A DNA stretch of 64,000 nt from assembly GCF_036850765.1 (NCBI RefSeq), contig NC_089493.1, positions 295,939,849-296,003,848 on the forward strand, written 5' to 3'. The DNA comes from Saccopteryx bilineata (Eukaryota; Chordata; Mammalia; Chiroptera; Emballonuridae). Position numbers and translations under genes: made by a program. Of the stretch, positions 10,140 through 24,687 are shown piece by piece (within the stretch, counting starts at the first letter, position 1; every line of letters starts with the position of its first letter). A model generated the notes under the pieces. It did no database searches and was not told the origin of the DNA. It saw only the letters and a program-made list of their open reading frames with translations.

Positions 10140-10500
10140 AATTAAGAATATAAAGTAAAAAATAAAAGTATGTGAACATACGCTAAGTGAAGGAGGCTAG
10201 CCCCAGAAGACCCCTCAGACAATCCCGTCGATAGAAGCGACAGGAAACCGGCAGGGAGGGAGGAAACCGGCAGGGAGGGAAGACCTCTCTACGGTGGTTG
10301 CCTGAGGCTGGGTGGGAGCAGCACTGGGGAGAGGGGGTGCCTGCTAAAAGTTACGGGGGTTTGGGGGTGAGGAAAATGTTCTGGAGTTGATTGTGGTGAC
10401 CACTCGGACTGTATCAGAAACGGTTGAGTTGTCTAGTATGTTAAGTGGTACAATTGACTTGTGTGGTATGTGAATTATATCACCACAAAGCTGTTAAAAA
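10140..10500 (+). mobile_element. LINE-1 3' end fragment (sense)
   Basis: It carries recognisable 3'-UTR phrases (gctaagtgaaggaggctag, acggtggttgcc, gtggtatgtgaattatatc). A tandem doublet of aggaaaccggcagggaggg sits inside. Confidence 0.7.
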
Positions 10501-11395
10501 GAGAAGGGGGGGACTAAAATGAAGTTTAGTTAGAGAAAAGAGAAGGAAAGAAAGCAACTCAAGGCTGGGTTTCGTGACCTGGTCACGGAGGCGGGGGAGG
10601 GGGCCGTCGGGGGGTCGCAGCTCCCATGTCTCCAGCTCAGAGACGGGGACATTCTTCGGCTCTCCAAGAGACCTTCGCTGGTAGCTTGTGCTGGAGCAAA
10701 CCTGCCCTGGGTCTCAAGAAGTTCCTCTTATCGGCTGAAGGAGTTCTGCTCTTGAAAGTCGGGGAGCTCTTGTCATTCCCTAAATACTAAGCATGCCACT
10801 GTGAGCTCTGAGGGTCCTTGGACCCAGCCAGCTCTCTCGGTCACTCTGTGGCAGTCAGCCCCTCCTGAGGGTGGCTCACGGGGCACAGGCTGACGTCCTG
10901 CTGAGGACACGTGTCCCCCTCAGCCAGACGCGTGACCAGATGGCCCAGAGGCGCTCCTGTAGGAAGAGACGTGTTGGTGACAAGTTTCATCAGTTGGAAT
11001 TTGACCTCTTTGCCACCAACTGGGATTCTGTGGATGGAGAGGATTTTTTTGAGATGTAGAAATTTTATTGTAAAAGAAAAACAATGAAAGTCTTCCTTTC
11101 TGCCAACTCTCAGCCCTCCTCTTGAGCAGTGACACGTTCTGACCGATTTGCTCTTGGTCTGCGTCTTCCCTCCAGACTTTCAGAGGTTTTTGTTTATCAG
11201 CTTTATTGTATCTTCTCTCCTCCCTGAACACGAGGAGCAGTGACGCTTTTTCTTCTAGCGCTCTGTTGCTTACTTTGGTTACTTTGTTTAAAAAAAACAC
11301 AAACAATACAAATCCACATTAGAAATTCAAACTGAAACCTGGTCACTTACTCTTAGAAGGGGAGATTTTGAAACTACAAAGACAGCTGGTGTTCC
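10501..11395 (+). other. COG7 intron 9, unique part
   Basis: No repeat or coding signal could be named. Confidence 0.5.
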
Positions 11396-11722
11396 CTGAC
11401 CAGGCGGTGGCGCAGTGGATAGAGCATCCAACTGGGACGTGGAGGACCCAGGTTCAAATCCCCGAGGTCACCTGCTTGAGCGCAGGGTCGCTGGCTTGAG
11501 TGTGAGATCATAGACATGACCCCTTGGTGACTGGCTTGAGCCCAAGGTTGCTGGCTTGAGCAAGGGGTCACTTGCTCTGCTGGAGCCCCCCAGTTAAGGC
11601 ACATATGAGAAAGCAATCAATGAACAACTAAAATGCTGCAATGAAGAATTGATGCTTCTCATCTCTCTCCCTTCCTGACTGTCTCTATTTGCTCCTATCT
11701 CTGTCAAAAAAAAGAAAAAAGA
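11396..11722 (+). mobile_element. tRNA-derived SINE, class 1
   Basis: A complete copy from ccctgaccaggcggtggcgc to an A-rich tail, flanked by gacagctggtgtt (11380) and gacagctggtgtt (11721), a 13-bp target-site duplication. Confidence 0.9.
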
Positions 11723-11734
11723 CAGCTGGTGTTT

Positions 11735-12869
11735 GACACGAGGGAAGTCAGGGTGAGGCAGAGCTGTGCAGGGTCAGGCAGGGGTCAGATGGGACAGTGC
11801 TCAGCAGTGGGGCGGGCGTTAATACTGTGGGCATTAATGGAGGGTGAGCCCCCCGGGCACAGGAGGAGGCTGCCTGACTGGAACCAGGGTGATGGTACGG
11901 GACAGAGCAGCTGACAAGGTCTCACAGAACTTGGGGTTCTGACTCTGACGGAAGTGTGGGCGCTGGACTGGGGCCCCCAGGGCTCAGACCCTGCTCTGAT
12001 GCTCACTGGACAGGGCCTGGGGTGGGATCGAGTCCAGGTTCCTTTTCTCTGAGTGAATTGATGAGGATCGAGTCACCCTTCCCGGGGGTGTGGCTGTCAC
12101 AGCAAGGTGTGTGTGGAACCCTAAGGCAGGGCTCTGATGCGCAGCAGAGACGGGTGGGAACACTGGCTGTGGGGGAATGGGGAGGTGCGGGGCTGGTGTG
12201 GGGTGCCCTGGCTCCCCTGTGCCCCAGCTCTGTGGCCTGCCCCCCCCCCCCGGGCACTGTCATGGCTGCAGAGATGTGCGTGGGGGCCGGCACGCTCTTA
12301 CATATGTGTGTCAGCTTGGCAGGGTGTTGACGCAGCAGGTGAGCCTCCTGCAGCTAGAGCACAGCGTGTTCTCAACACTGCCTTGTCTCTCTGTCCTCGA
12401 GGCCTCCTGCTCCCCAAGGGCTGCCCCTCCGGAAGGCTGGTGCCGGGCGGGAGCGGGGGGCACCGCCAGGGAGTTGTGCTTCCGCAGCTTTCCAGGGGAA
12501 GGCTGGGGCGTGTGTGGAGGGCGCAGCAGCGGCAGCTGTGGTCAGCGGCTGGTCCGAGGCGGTCTCTGCCTCCTGGCCCCTGACTGGCTTTTCTGTCCAA
12601 CATGCTGATGCACTCCTTGGGGCTGTGCCCGGGGCCGTTGCGGTCCACTCTCCTCACTTCGAGCCTGTGGTTTGGAAGCAAGGGAGGCATAGGCATGACC
12701 TCTCGTGATGCACACAAGTGCTGCAGGTGGAGGGGCACCTTGTGCCCTGAGCACGGCCTCCCAAGGTCATGCACTCACCCGTACGCGCCCCAGGAACCGA
12801 ACCCCCTAGAAGCAGTGCCCACTCAGCCCTCGGGTCCTGCTCTTCAGACAGCACACAGTGTGTCACTGC
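11735..12869 (+). other. COG7 intron 9, unique GC-rich part
   Basis: No gene was found; ORFs here show no family resemblance. There is a run of C at 12241-12251. Confidence 0.5.
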
Positions 12870-12877
12870 ATTTATGG

Positions 12878-13241
12878 CAGGTGTCCCCAAACTTTTTACA
12901 CAGGGGGCCAGTTCACTGTCCCTCAGACCGTTGGAGGGCCAGACTATAAAAAAAACTATGAAGAAATCCCTATGCACACTGCACATATCTTATTTTAAAG
13001 TAAAAAAACAAAACGGGAACAAATACAATATTTAAAATAAAGAACAAGTAAATTTAAATCAACAAACTGACCAGTATTTCAATGGGAACTATGGGTTTCC
13101 TTTTGGCTAATGAGATGGTCAGTGTGCTCCTCTCACTGACCACCAATGAAAGAGGTACTTCTTCCAGAAGTGCGGCGGGGGCTGGATAAATGGCCTCAGG
13201 GGGCCACATGCAGCCCGCGGGCCGTAGTTTGGGGACCCCTG
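12878..13241 (-). mobile_element. hAT-type MITE, full-length copy
   Basis: At 364 bp, it has termini caggtgtccccaaac and gtttggggacccctg and exact 8-bp duplications atttatgg at 12870-12877 and 13242-13249. The site fits the nnnTAnnn preference described for Buster-group hAT elements. It has no transposase ORF. Confidence 0.92.
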
Positions 13242-13344
13242 ATTTATGGTAACCTCACGTCACGAGGGCTCCATGGGGAAACGCAGCAAGACACCAGGTC
13301 CATTTTTAAAACTTTCAACAAAACACTTTGTCGAAAATTTTGTA

Positions 13345-13570
13345 ATTCTTTTTAGGTTGTTGTTGAACTTACTGGGGTGATATTGGCTAATAAAATTATG
13401 TAACTTTCAGGTGTGCAGTTCCACAGTATGTCACCACCAAAGTCAAGTCTCTTTCTGTCCCCATATATTTTCTATTCAAGTAATTTAAGTTAGTAGTTAA
13501 GGTTTAGTAGTTCAGTTTCTCTGCAGGTATATTTTGGAACTATAAAAACATTAAGGAAATTAAGGTATCA
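13345..13570 (-). mobile_element. LINE-1 3' end fragment, antisense
   Basis: The text ggggtgatattggctaataa and gtcaccaccaaagtcaag is the reverse of a common mammalian L1 3' terminus. Confidence 0.65.
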
Positions 13571-13589
13571 TGATAATTTCCTTTTTATA

Positions 13590-13910
13590 TAAGAAGAGGG
13601 GAGATAGACAGACTCCGACATGCACCCCAACCAGGATCCACTCAACAACCCCATGTGGGGCCAATGCTCGAATCAACCAAGCTATTTTTAGCACCTGATG
13701 CTGATGGGATTGGACCAACCAAGCTATCCTCAGCATTGGGGCCAAACCAACCAAGCCACTGGCTGCAGGAGGGGAAGAGGGAGAGGAGGGGGAGAGGGAG
13801 GTGGAGAGAAGCAGATGGTCGCTTCTCCTGTGTGCCCCAACTGGGGATTGAACCCGGGATGTTCATACGCTCGGCCAACGTGCTCTCCACTGAGCCAACT
13901 GGCCAAGGCC
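13590..13910 (-). mobile_element. tRNA-derived SINE, class 2, diverged
   Basis: On the minus strand it starts GGCCTTGGCCAGTTGGCTCA and retains the cttctccacc and gtggatcctgg blocks, with many substitutions and small deletions. Confidence 0.8.
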
Positions 13911-14635
13911 ATGATTATTTTTTTTTAAATACTTTTATGACCTTGATATGGCCAGTTGACTTTTAGCTCTTTTAACGTCATTATTGTTTAGAATAAGAAG
14001 TCTCTAAATCTGTATTTGTGCGGTTGGTGCTTTGTGGTAACAGCCTTGGGTAACGTAATGGGAAACAGCAGCCACTCTAGTGTGCGGTTGGAAAGGCGGG
14101 GGGGGGGGTCTGAGGCCGCTGCATGCAGATGCCGCGATCGGTCCTGACAAACAGGAGAGCAAGGACAAGCTGGCCCATCGACAGTGGCCCGGAGCTCTGC
14201 GTGAGGCTGACCATGCACTTTAAAGGCGGAAACCGAGCTCCGCAGCATGGAGCTGCTTGCCCGAGGCTGCGGCCCAGTCCTCATTCATTCAGGAGCTATT
14301 TCCGCATCTCCTGTGCTGTTCTAGGGACAGGGCCACGAGCTACTATGGCACAGCCCGTCCCCCCAGCACTGCTGGCCTGAAGACAGCCATAAGCAGGAAG
14401 CACGCACGGGGACAGGCTGTGAGGGGAAGTGTGTGGTGGGCGGGGACAAGGCACAGGCGGGGGGGGGGGGGGGGGGGCTTCAGCGGGGAACCGAGTGGTC
14501 GTGCCATCCACGGCTCCCGCCTGGGTGGAGCCTGGCTGCTCACTCCCAGTCCGGGGCTCAGAGCAGCAAAGGCTCCCTGGGCACCAGCGACCTGCCTTGT
14601 CATAAAGGACCGCACCCCAGATTCTGAAAGGCACC
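13911..14635 (+). other. COG7 intron 9, unique part with poly-G
   Basis: Poly-G runs occur at 14099-14108 and 14460-14477; otherwise nothing was recognised. Confidence 0.5.
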
Positions 14636-14639
14636 GTAC

Positions 14640-15209
14640 CTCACTCCATCTAATTCACGTAGAGACACCAAGTCCAGATGAATTTTGAAGAGTTTTATTA
14701 AAGGAGGAGATTTATTAAATATGCCGGCTGCATATAGCTTACATGGGGCAGCACACCCAAATCGTGTGCCCAAAATATTTCAGGGGCTGTTTATATACCC
14801 TTGATTGCACACGGGTGGGGGAGAGCATGACATCACGGTACAAGCTGACAACATTTGTTTAGGGGACACACAGAAACATTAAGACTTTCAAGGTAACACA
14901 ATCAAAGATGTTTATAAATCTTTCAGGGTTCCTCTTCCCTCACTAGCCTAAAGGTATGTTACTCTCAGAATTCCAGGGAGGGGGAGGAACTACAATCAAT
15001 GCAAGGTGGTATATAAATCTGTCTCCCATTGAAAGAGAAGTTTCTTGGTTAACCTTTATTTTAGATTTAAAACTAAATGACCCATTGTCTTGCAAGCCAG
15101 AAACTTCTACATTCTTCTCCCTCGCTCCCTAAGGAGGGGCGGGATAGGAAAGCCTGACCTTTCCTCCTAGAATATCAATGTTAATTTTTCAGCTTTCTGA
15201 TACCTTACA
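14640..15209 (-). mobile_element. Solo LTR of an endogenous retrovirus (minus orientation)
   Basis: Read on the minus strand, it begins TGTAAGGTATC. It has TATATAAA-type promoter text (complement near 14790-14797) and AATAAA signals complementary to 14693-14716, then runs on for about 50 bp. No gag, pol or env reading frame is present. No target-site duplication was found, and the 3' boundary is approximate. A retroviral solo LTR fits best, but the family is not identified. Confidence 0.65.
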
Positions 15210-15504
15210 ACGGCCCTAGAGCATCCCGGGGACGCTGGGTGTTAGAGCGGGACCCGCTGTCTTAGACCAGCTCTCTGAGCCACCTTCCAAAGAGATGTAT
15301 TGCCAGGACAAGGGAGTCATTTCCCCGTGTGGTTTCTCGGCCCCGCCCGCCCGGTGAGAAGACCTTCCTGTGCTGGGCTGTGTGTCATCTCCCCCGGGAG
15401 GGGCCTGAAGCCGCCCTCAAGGTCACAGGCCCGGTCCAGACTGGATGGTTCCAGGAGTCTGGGTCTGGACTGGATGCCCACAGCCCTGTCACCTTGTCCC
15501 CCAG

Positions 15505-15621
15505 GTACGTGTCCGATTTCAGCAGCACGCTCCACTCGATCCGGAAGAAGTGCGGGCTGGACGACGCCCCTCCCGGCTCCCTGTTCCAGGAGGACTGGGC
15601 CGCCTTCCAGAACTCCATCAG
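15505..15621 (+). CDS. COG7: COG7 exon 10
   Basis: This 117-nt exon begins with the G that completes Lys and encodes 38 residues, [15 protein letters not shown] through WAAFQNSI, plus AG of Arg. The acceptor is ..gtcccccag and the donor gtgacg. Confidence 0.95.
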
Positions 15622-16289
15622 GTGACGTGGGCGCAGTTACGCACGGGCCTCGTGGGGGCGCTTCGACACGTGTGCTGTCGGGTGTAAGATGACCGGTGTG
15701 TGTGTGAGGGGTCGGGTTGTTTTTTTTCCTCTCACTGCCTTTTTTTTTTTTTAATTTAAGTAAACACTCTGGACTCTGAAAACAAGCCCCTGAACAAAAA
15801 CCCAACCCAACTAAACACCAAGAAGCCGCCTCTTTTAAAATAGTTTTAACAAGTTTAAACTTGATGACGTGAATTTGTCATCTTTGGTCTAAGTACCTCA
15901 GCGCTTAACGTAGAAAATACCAGGCGGACTGGCTCCTGTCTCTGGGTCCGATGCCGTAGTACCAGCTGTTCGGCCTGCAAAGGACCGTGGACGGTTCCGT
16001 GAAAGGCAGTGCGGTGACCCCCCAGAGGTTGCTGACAGCCAGGTCCTGGAGGAGGCTGTGTGGCCTGAGAAATCGGACCCTTGATGTGTCCATCCATCCA
16101 GCGAGTGTAGTCTGCCTGGCCTGGGCCCGATCTGACCTGTGAACGTGTTTGGTGTGATCACAGCTTTTTAAAAATGTTTGGGTCAGTTGCCAACATTTAA
16201 AAACCTGATTTAACATAACCTAGATTTCTCACATCACTTAAAACTCGGAAGCTCCAGCCCCCTTGTCTCAAGGACACGACCCCCTGGGG
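15622..16289 (+). other. COG7 intron 10, unique part
   Basis: No gene or repeat was identified. Confidence 0.45.
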
Positions 16290-16294
16290 TTGGA

Positions 16295-16640
16295 TGCTGA
16301 AGCCGCGTGAGACCGGGCGTGCGTGCACTCTGCTGGGCCGTGGGTCCCCCGCCCCCGGGTGGTTTAGCAGCTCTGCCCTCTGAAGCCCGCGTGAGACCGG
16401 GCGTGCGTCCACTCTGCTGGGCCGTGGGTCCCCCGCCCCCGGGTGGTTTAGCAGCTCTGCCCTCTGAAGCCCGCGTGAGACCGGGTGGGCGTCCACTCTG
16501 CTGGGCCGCGGGTCCCCCGCCCCCGGGTGGTTTAGCAGCTCTCCCCCTCTGAAGCCCGTGTGAGACCGGGCGTGTGTCCACTCTGCTGGGCCGTGGGTCC
16601 CCCGCCCCCGGGTGGTTTAGCAGCTCTGCCCTCTGAAGCT
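16295..16640. repeat. 84-bp minisatellite, 4 copies
   Basis: Units start near 16298, 16381, 16465 and 16550 and contain gagaccgggcgtgcgtcc and ccccgggtggtttagcag. Confidence 0.93.
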
Positions 16641-18751
<2,111 letters not shown>

Positions 18752-18998
18752 GAGCCTGACAGGTGGTGATGTAGAGAAGAGAACATTGACCCAGAATGCT
18801 GAGGTCCCTGGTTCAAAACCCTGAGGTCGCCAGCTTGAGCGCGAGATCATCGTTATGATCCCAAGGTCGCTGGCTTGAGCAAGGGGTCACTGGCTCAGCT
18901 GTAGTTCCCTGGTCAAGGCACGTATGAGAAAGCAATCACTGAATAACTAAAATGCCACAACTACAAGTTGATGCCTCTCATCTCTCTCCCTTCCTGTT
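18752..18998 (+). mobile_element. tRNA-derived SINE, class 1, diverged
   Basis: The head gcctgacaggtggtgatgta is altered, but the ggttcaaaacc B box, cttgag phrases, gtatgagaaagcaa box and tail are clear. Confidence 0.85.
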
Positions 18999-19006
18999 TT
19001 TTTGTT

Positions 19007-19379
19007 TTGTTTTATTTTTTTTGCATTTTTCCGAAGTTGGAAACAGGGAGGCAGTCAGACTCCCGCATGCACCCAATCGAGATCCACCCGGCACACCCAC
19101 CAGGGGGCGATGCTCTGCCCACCTGGGGCGTCGCTCTGTTGCAACCAGAGCCATTCTAGTGCCTGAGGCAGAGGCCACAGAGCCATCCTCAGTACCCGGG
19201 CCAACCTTGCTCCAATGGAGCCTCGGCTGCGGGAGGGGAAGAGAGAGACAGAGAGGAAGGAGAGGGGGAGGGGTGGAGAAGCAGATGGGTGCATCTCCTG
19301 TGTGCCCTGGCCGGGAATCAAACCCGGGACTCCTGCACGCCAGGCTGACGCTCTACCACTGAGCCAACCTGCCAGGGCC
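19007..19379 (-). mobile_element. tRNA-derived SINE, class 2 (minus orientation)
   Basis: A near-complete copy lies against the preceding class 1 element, head to the right (ggccctggcaggttggctca on the minus strand). Confidence 0.9.
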
Positions 19380-20921
19380 TCCTGTCTCTTTCTTAAAAAA
19401 AAAAAATTGAGCACCTGCCGTGTGGCGGGTCCTCTGCTCAGTGTTAGGAACTCAGAGATGAAGAGCCTGTCTTGCCCTTACCTTCCAGCAGGAGAGAGAT
19501 GAAACAGGATGATGAACGCCTTCAGAGGTGGGCGGGGCTGGTGGGCACAGAGGTGGAGCTCCTCAGGGCAGGAGGACCACGGGGCAGACATGGCCTCGGC
19601 CCCCGCACGTGGGGGGCAGTGGGGTTCCCAGGCGCACGGGGAAGGGTGTGTGAGGTGGCGTGTGGGCTGAGGTAGGGCGGCTGGCATACCCGAGGGACCG
19701 GGCGTAAGGCCACCAGGGCTCCGGCAGTTTCTGCGATGGAGGGGCCTGCCTGGCGCCCTGCCTGGGCAGGTGTAGACTCGTCCTGGGGCCCCTGAGGGGT
19801 CTTCAGGGAAAGGACAAAACCGGATGTGTCGTTTGGAAAGGTCATCCTGCTCCCCCTTAGAAGGGCAGAGGAAGAGGAGTGTGGGAGGGCACGAGGAAGG
19901 CCAGGGGCCGGACAGGGAACAGGGCGACTGGGAGGTCCAGCAGCGCAGGGACGGCCAGTCTGGCAACTGAAGGACCCAGCTGGAATGACCGGTGGGCCTG
20001 AGCAACAGGGACCCTGGAACGGGACTGGACTGGCCGAGGCAGGCGGTAGTGGGTCAGCAGTGGCCCCGTGGGAGGGCAGGCCCAGGGTCTGGGTGCAGGG
20101 ACAGCGGGCATTCGTTCCTTGACAATTCGCCAGACTTTGGGGGAGAATGGTCAGTGCAACCTAAAAGCTGCCGTGGCCGAAGCAGTTTTCATGAGGAATT
20201 CCAGAAGGGGGTCAGAACGAGCCACGTTGGGATGTCCCCGGGGTCTGATCTCTGGGGTACGTGTGTTTGGATCATTCTGTTCTGTTAAACCTGCAGGCTG
20301 GAGGGTCAAGCTGGGCTGAGGAAGGGTGGAGGGGAGGGTTTTCGCCACCCCTGGGGGCAGTCACCTCCTTGGAGACAGCGCAGCTTCCCCAGCAGCACCA
20401 GAGGGTGATGGGCACGCCCGGCCCTCCTGGGGCCTCTTCCTTCCCCAGAGAAACTGGCGAGCCGGCCTCTGTAACTAGGGCCCTCGCTAGGCCGAACCCA
20501 CAGCAGGGACGTCACGGTGCTGGGGAGCACAAGCCCACGCAAGCCGGGCTGGGTGGCAGGTCCCCTGTGTGGATGTGCCATCCAGCTGTGGTCCGCTGCC
20601 GTCTGGGCCCCTGGGGCTGAGGGGCGGGTTACCCCAGACGGGTGCTCATGTAGCAAGGCAGGCCCCACAGGAAGTGCCCAGGGCTCCGTGGCAGGGCAGT
20701 GACAGTCATGAGGAAGACGGTGTATCCGGGGAGTGAGTGTGAAGTAGGAACCGTCAGCACCTGGCGTTGAGTGCCTGAGCCCCAGTCCCTCCTGCACGGC
20801 GAAGGGCATCTTCATTTCCCTATAAAATGCCCCAGGAGGGTGTCCTGTGACTTAGCAAGGAGCACGCTGGTGCTTCCGGAAGAGCGTCTGTCCGACGTAA
20901 CCCTCGCCCCTGTCCCTGCAG
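19380..20921 (+). other. COG7 intron 11, unique GC-rich part
   Basis: No repeat or gene could be named; ORFs here lack conserved motifs. Confidence 0.45.
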
Positions 20922-21108
20922 GGTCCTGTCCACAGCAGGGAAGTACCTGTCGGACTCCTACAGCCCGCGCAGCCTGGCCGGCTTTCAGGACGGCATCCCG
21001 ACGGACAAGAAGAACTCGGCCAAGAACCCGTGGCAGGAGTACAATTACCTCCAGAAAGAGAACCCCGTGGAACACGCTGGCTTACTGGAAACTCTTTACT
21101 CCCTCAAG
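20922..21108 (+). CDS. COG7: COG7 exon 12
   Basis: This 187-nt exon completes Arg and encodes 62 residues, [17 protein letters not shown] through [12 protein letters not shown]. The acceptor is ..tccctgcag and the donor gtgtgg. It contains the conserved [15 protein letters not shown] segment. Confidence 0.96.
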
Positions 21109-21255
21109 GTGTGGGCGCAGGCCGAGGGCGTGCTGGCCAGTGGCCGCTTTCCCTGTCGGTGCCCTTTCCTGATCCCAGCCTCCAGGCCTGGGGCCTGGGT
21201 CACGGCCTGTCTTGCTGCTGCCCCTTTCCTCTCACTGATGTTGCGCCCCCCCCCT

Positions 21256-21580
21256 TTTTTTTTTTAACAGAGACAGAGTCAAAGAGAGGGATAGACAGGG
21301 ACAGACAGGAACAGAGAGATGAGAAGCATCAGTCATTACTTTTTCGTTGCGTGTTGCAACACTTTAGTTGTTCATTGATTGCTTTCTCATATGTGCCTTG
21401 ACCGCGGACCTTCAGCAGACAAATTAACCCCTTGCTCGAGCCAGTGACCTTGGGCTCAAGCCGGTGAGCTTTTGCTCAAACCAGATGAGCCTGTGCTCAA
21501 GCTGGCGACCTCGGGGTCTCGAACCTGGGTCCTCCGCATCCCAGTGTGACACTATCCACTGCGCCACCGCCTGGTCAGGC
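21256..21580 (-). mobile_element. tRNA-derived SINE, class 1 (minus orientation)
   Basis: Complete and little diverged, with a poly-T (A tail) at 21256-21267. Confidence 0.92.
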
Positions 21581-22679
21581 TGATGTCGCGCCTTTAAGGA
21601 GCTGACCGACAGCCTGGGCTGGGACTAGCTGTAGAATAGAGGTTGGAGTTGGGAAAGGGGGGCATTATTGCTGACATATGGGAGGTGGAGGAAGTGGCTT
21701 CAGACCTGAGGCCAGAGGAGCTTGCTGCACTCCCCCTCCCCCCCAGCCGGCCAGCAGCCCCTGGCCCGCAGGCAGGGACAGCATACTTGAACTGAGGGGC
21801 AGAGGGGAGCAGAGTGGGTGCCGCCTGCTGGGGGCACACCGGGAAGGGCTGGCCCCAGCCCAACAGTCAGAAGCCGTGCCTCTTTCCCAGGGATGAGCGA
21901 GGGTGGAGGGAACCAGGCCGCCCTCCAGTGCCCGTTCCTGCAGGAGGCAGCCTTAGGACTTGGGGACAGTGGGGCCCTCCTGGCTGTTCCTTTGGACTCT
22001 TAGTTTGTCTGCCATAAAGCTGCCCTTGACGTTGAGCTTAAACCCTTGAGGCCCAGGGGTAGAAGGACCTCCCAATAAACGGTGTTCCACAGCTGCCTTG
22101 GGAAAGGCCCCAGTTTCCACAGGTGCCACAGGCATCCTGTCCAGAGTCCTTCTCACACCCCGCAGTCTGGTGTGAAGTTCATCTCGGTGACAGGCAGTGG
22201 AGACGGTGCTCCGGTCGCAGTGAATGCAGTCTGGGGTTCCCCCGACGGGCCTCGGGCTCTGGGGAGACGGCAGGGTGCTTCTGGACCTGGCTGGCTTCTC
22301 CCTGTCCGTCTGCACCCTGGCCCACCGACAGGCTGCCTGTGAGCTTGACAGACCCTGTTCAAGCCGCTCGGCACGTCCACGGCTGTGCTCCTGTGTTAGG
22401 TTCAGCGACTCCGTTTATCTTTACTGCTGATCTGATTTGTTCGTTTCTTGTAATTGGTTCATTTGTAATCGCAGAGCTGGGGCTCCCTTTTCTGTCTCTG
22501 CATTCTCTCAGGCTGCCTGGGGTTCCTGGGGACTCACGGGTTGTGCGTGCTCTGGCTCGCAGCCCAGCGTGACTGATCTGCCCTCACCGGGGTCGGCCTC
22601 TGGCCGTCGCTCTTGTCTGTACGTGACACTCTGGTCGGTTTTTCCCTGAGGAACAGTCGCAGGCCAAACTGCCAACCCG
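21581..22679 (+). other. COG7 intron 12, unique part
   Basis: No feature was recognised. Confidence 0.45.
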
Positions 22680-22830
22680 CGAGCTTGTGTTAGCTCAGAC
22701 GCCTCAGAATCACCCGGAAAGGGGAGCGAGCAGTGCAGATTCCTGGGCGCCAGCACCCCGCTGGATTCCCGTTCAGTAGCTGGGGTGGGGCTGTGTCCCA
22801 GGGTCCTGCTTTGGGCACCTCTGTGTCTAG
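22680..22830. mobile_element. MER5A-like hAT-Charlie relic
   Basis: It has the phrases cctcagaatcacccggaa, cagattcctgggcgcc and gctggggtggggctg, typical of the MER5A family as I recall it. Old. Confidence 0.6.
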
Positions 22831-22938
22831 AAACACACACTATTTTCCTCTCAGTGATTTTTCAAAATAGGTAACTGGCCATTATCTTGGGCTAGATTCA
22901 GGGCCTAACAAACAGCCTTTTGCATGTTCTCGTTTTAG

Positions 22939-23082
22939 GAGAAAGGGTCCAGCAGCAGCCACAGCCTGCTGTCTACGTCCCGTGCAGCCCTGACGCGGCT
23001 CAACCAGCAGGCCCACCAGCTGGCCTTCGACTCGGTGTTCCTGCGCATCAAACAGCAGCTGCTGCTCCTCCCCAAGATGGAG
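22939..23082 (+). CDS. COG7: COG7 exon 13
   Basis: This 144-nt, 48-codon exon (phase 0 both ends) encodes [18 protein letters not shown] through QLLLLPKME. The acceptor is ..ctcgttttag and the donor gtgagg. It includes the strongly conserved [20 protein letters not shown] helix. Confidence 0.96.
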
Positions 23083-24004
23083 GTGAGGTTCCCGCCTCCC
23101 TGCCTCTGTCCCCTGCCCCTCCTCGTGCCCCCCCAGCAGCTTCGGGAGGGGCCTGCTGACGCCCCAAAGCCAACCGTCCCCTGCACGGAGGTCCTGTCCC
23201 CTGCAGCTCATTGCTAAGCAAGAATTCCTTATCTTAATTGCAGTTACTGTGACGGTGCTTCCAGGCTGTTCCTGGGATTGCTGTTGCTGGACTCACATGG
23301 CTGTGCCCTTTTGGGGGGGGCACCATGCCACTGGGGGGTTGGGGCAGGTCAGAGGCGCTAGCTGGTGAGACCACTTTCATGCCACCAGCATTTCTAGAGA
23401 ACCCGTTCCAGAACTTGACTCAGGAGGGGGCCTCCCCAGATTTGATCTGGGGTTGGGAGGATTTGGCCGTGTTCATTCCTGGGTGCTCTTCTAGGGGCTT
23501 TTCCTAGAGCGCCCCCCTTTCCTCTCCCCTCTCTGGTTGTCCTGAGTCCTCAGGGACCTGCCCCCCAGGCACGTCTTCTCTCCTGGCTCCGGGTCCTGGC
23601 TCCTCACTTTCCTTCTGGGATTCCTGGGTCTGCTCCCTGCTCACCTTTCTCCCCGTCTCCTCAAGTCTTTCCAGGATGCGGCTTCTTTTTTTTTAAAGAC
23701 AGTTATGGGACTTTAACAACCAGGAGATCCTTTCGGGAGCAACAGGAGCGAGCTTGGCCTCATTACAAGCTCTTTGCTCCCTGCATGTCCTGAGCGCGTG
23801 CCCGCCCGGTGTCTGGCCACACTCACGGCTCCCTGGGGGACCTCGTAGGTCTGTGCCCCCCTGGGCGCAGTATCCGTCCAGCGAATGACCTGGTTGACTT
23901 ACAGGATTATCCTTGGAATTCTCTGATTTTCATTTTCTTAGTTGCTTTTCCATGCAAAAGGCCGTGAGAGCTATTCCAACCAGACTACGTTTCCAGGGGG
24001 AGCT
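23083..24004 (+). other. COG7 intron 13, unique part
   Basis: Nothing was recognised except a poly-T run at 23687-23695. Confidence 0.45.
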
Positions 24005-24135
24005 GGGAGGAGAGCCACGACCCACACGTGCAGCGGAAGTGAGGTCGGCGGCCACGCCCACATGTCGCGTGTAGCGGAAGTGAGGTCGGCGGCCACGCCC
24101 ACATGTCCCGTGTAGCGGAAGTGACAGGCCCCGGA
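24005..24135. repeat. 42-bp tandem repeat, about 3 copies
   Basis: Units share agcggaagtgaggtcggcgg and ccacgcccacatg. CpG-rich. Confidence 0.9.
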
Positions 24136-24347
24136 GTGCCTGGACACCGCCCGCACGAGGTTTCGGCGCCCGTGGCTGAGGCTGCTCCCGCCTCTGTGCC
24201 CTCATCTCGTCTTGACGGAGGGGACGCGGTAACTGCTCACTGTACAGATACGGGAGGATTAAGTGAGGTTTTGTAGGTGATAGGATTTACCACAATGGCT
24301 GCCAAGTGAGTGGATGCTTCACAGAGAGTGGCTTACTTTTTTTCTGT

Positions 24348-24687
24348 GGTTCTCTTTTTTTTTTTTCTTTTTTACACAAGGACACAGAGAGAGGGATAGA
24401 CAGGGACAGACAGGAACAGAGAGATGAGAAGCATCAATCATCAGTTTTTTGTTGCGACACCTTAGTTGTTCATTGATTGCTTTCTCATATGTGCCTTGAC
24501 CGCAGGCCCTCAGCAGACCGAGTGACCCGTTGCTTCAGCCAGCGGAGCTGGTGAGATTTTTTTTTTTTTTTTTTTTCTCAAGCCAGATGAGCCCACGCGC
24601 TCAAGCTGGCGACTTCGGGGTCTCGAACCTGGGTCCTTCTGCATCCCAGTCTAACGCTCTACCCACTGCACCACCTCCTGGTCAGGC
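24348..24687 (-). mobile_element. tRNA-derived SINE, class 1, with internal poly-T
   Basis: Class 1 copy in minus orientation. A run of about 20 T (24557-24576) interrupts its middle. Confidence 0.88.
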
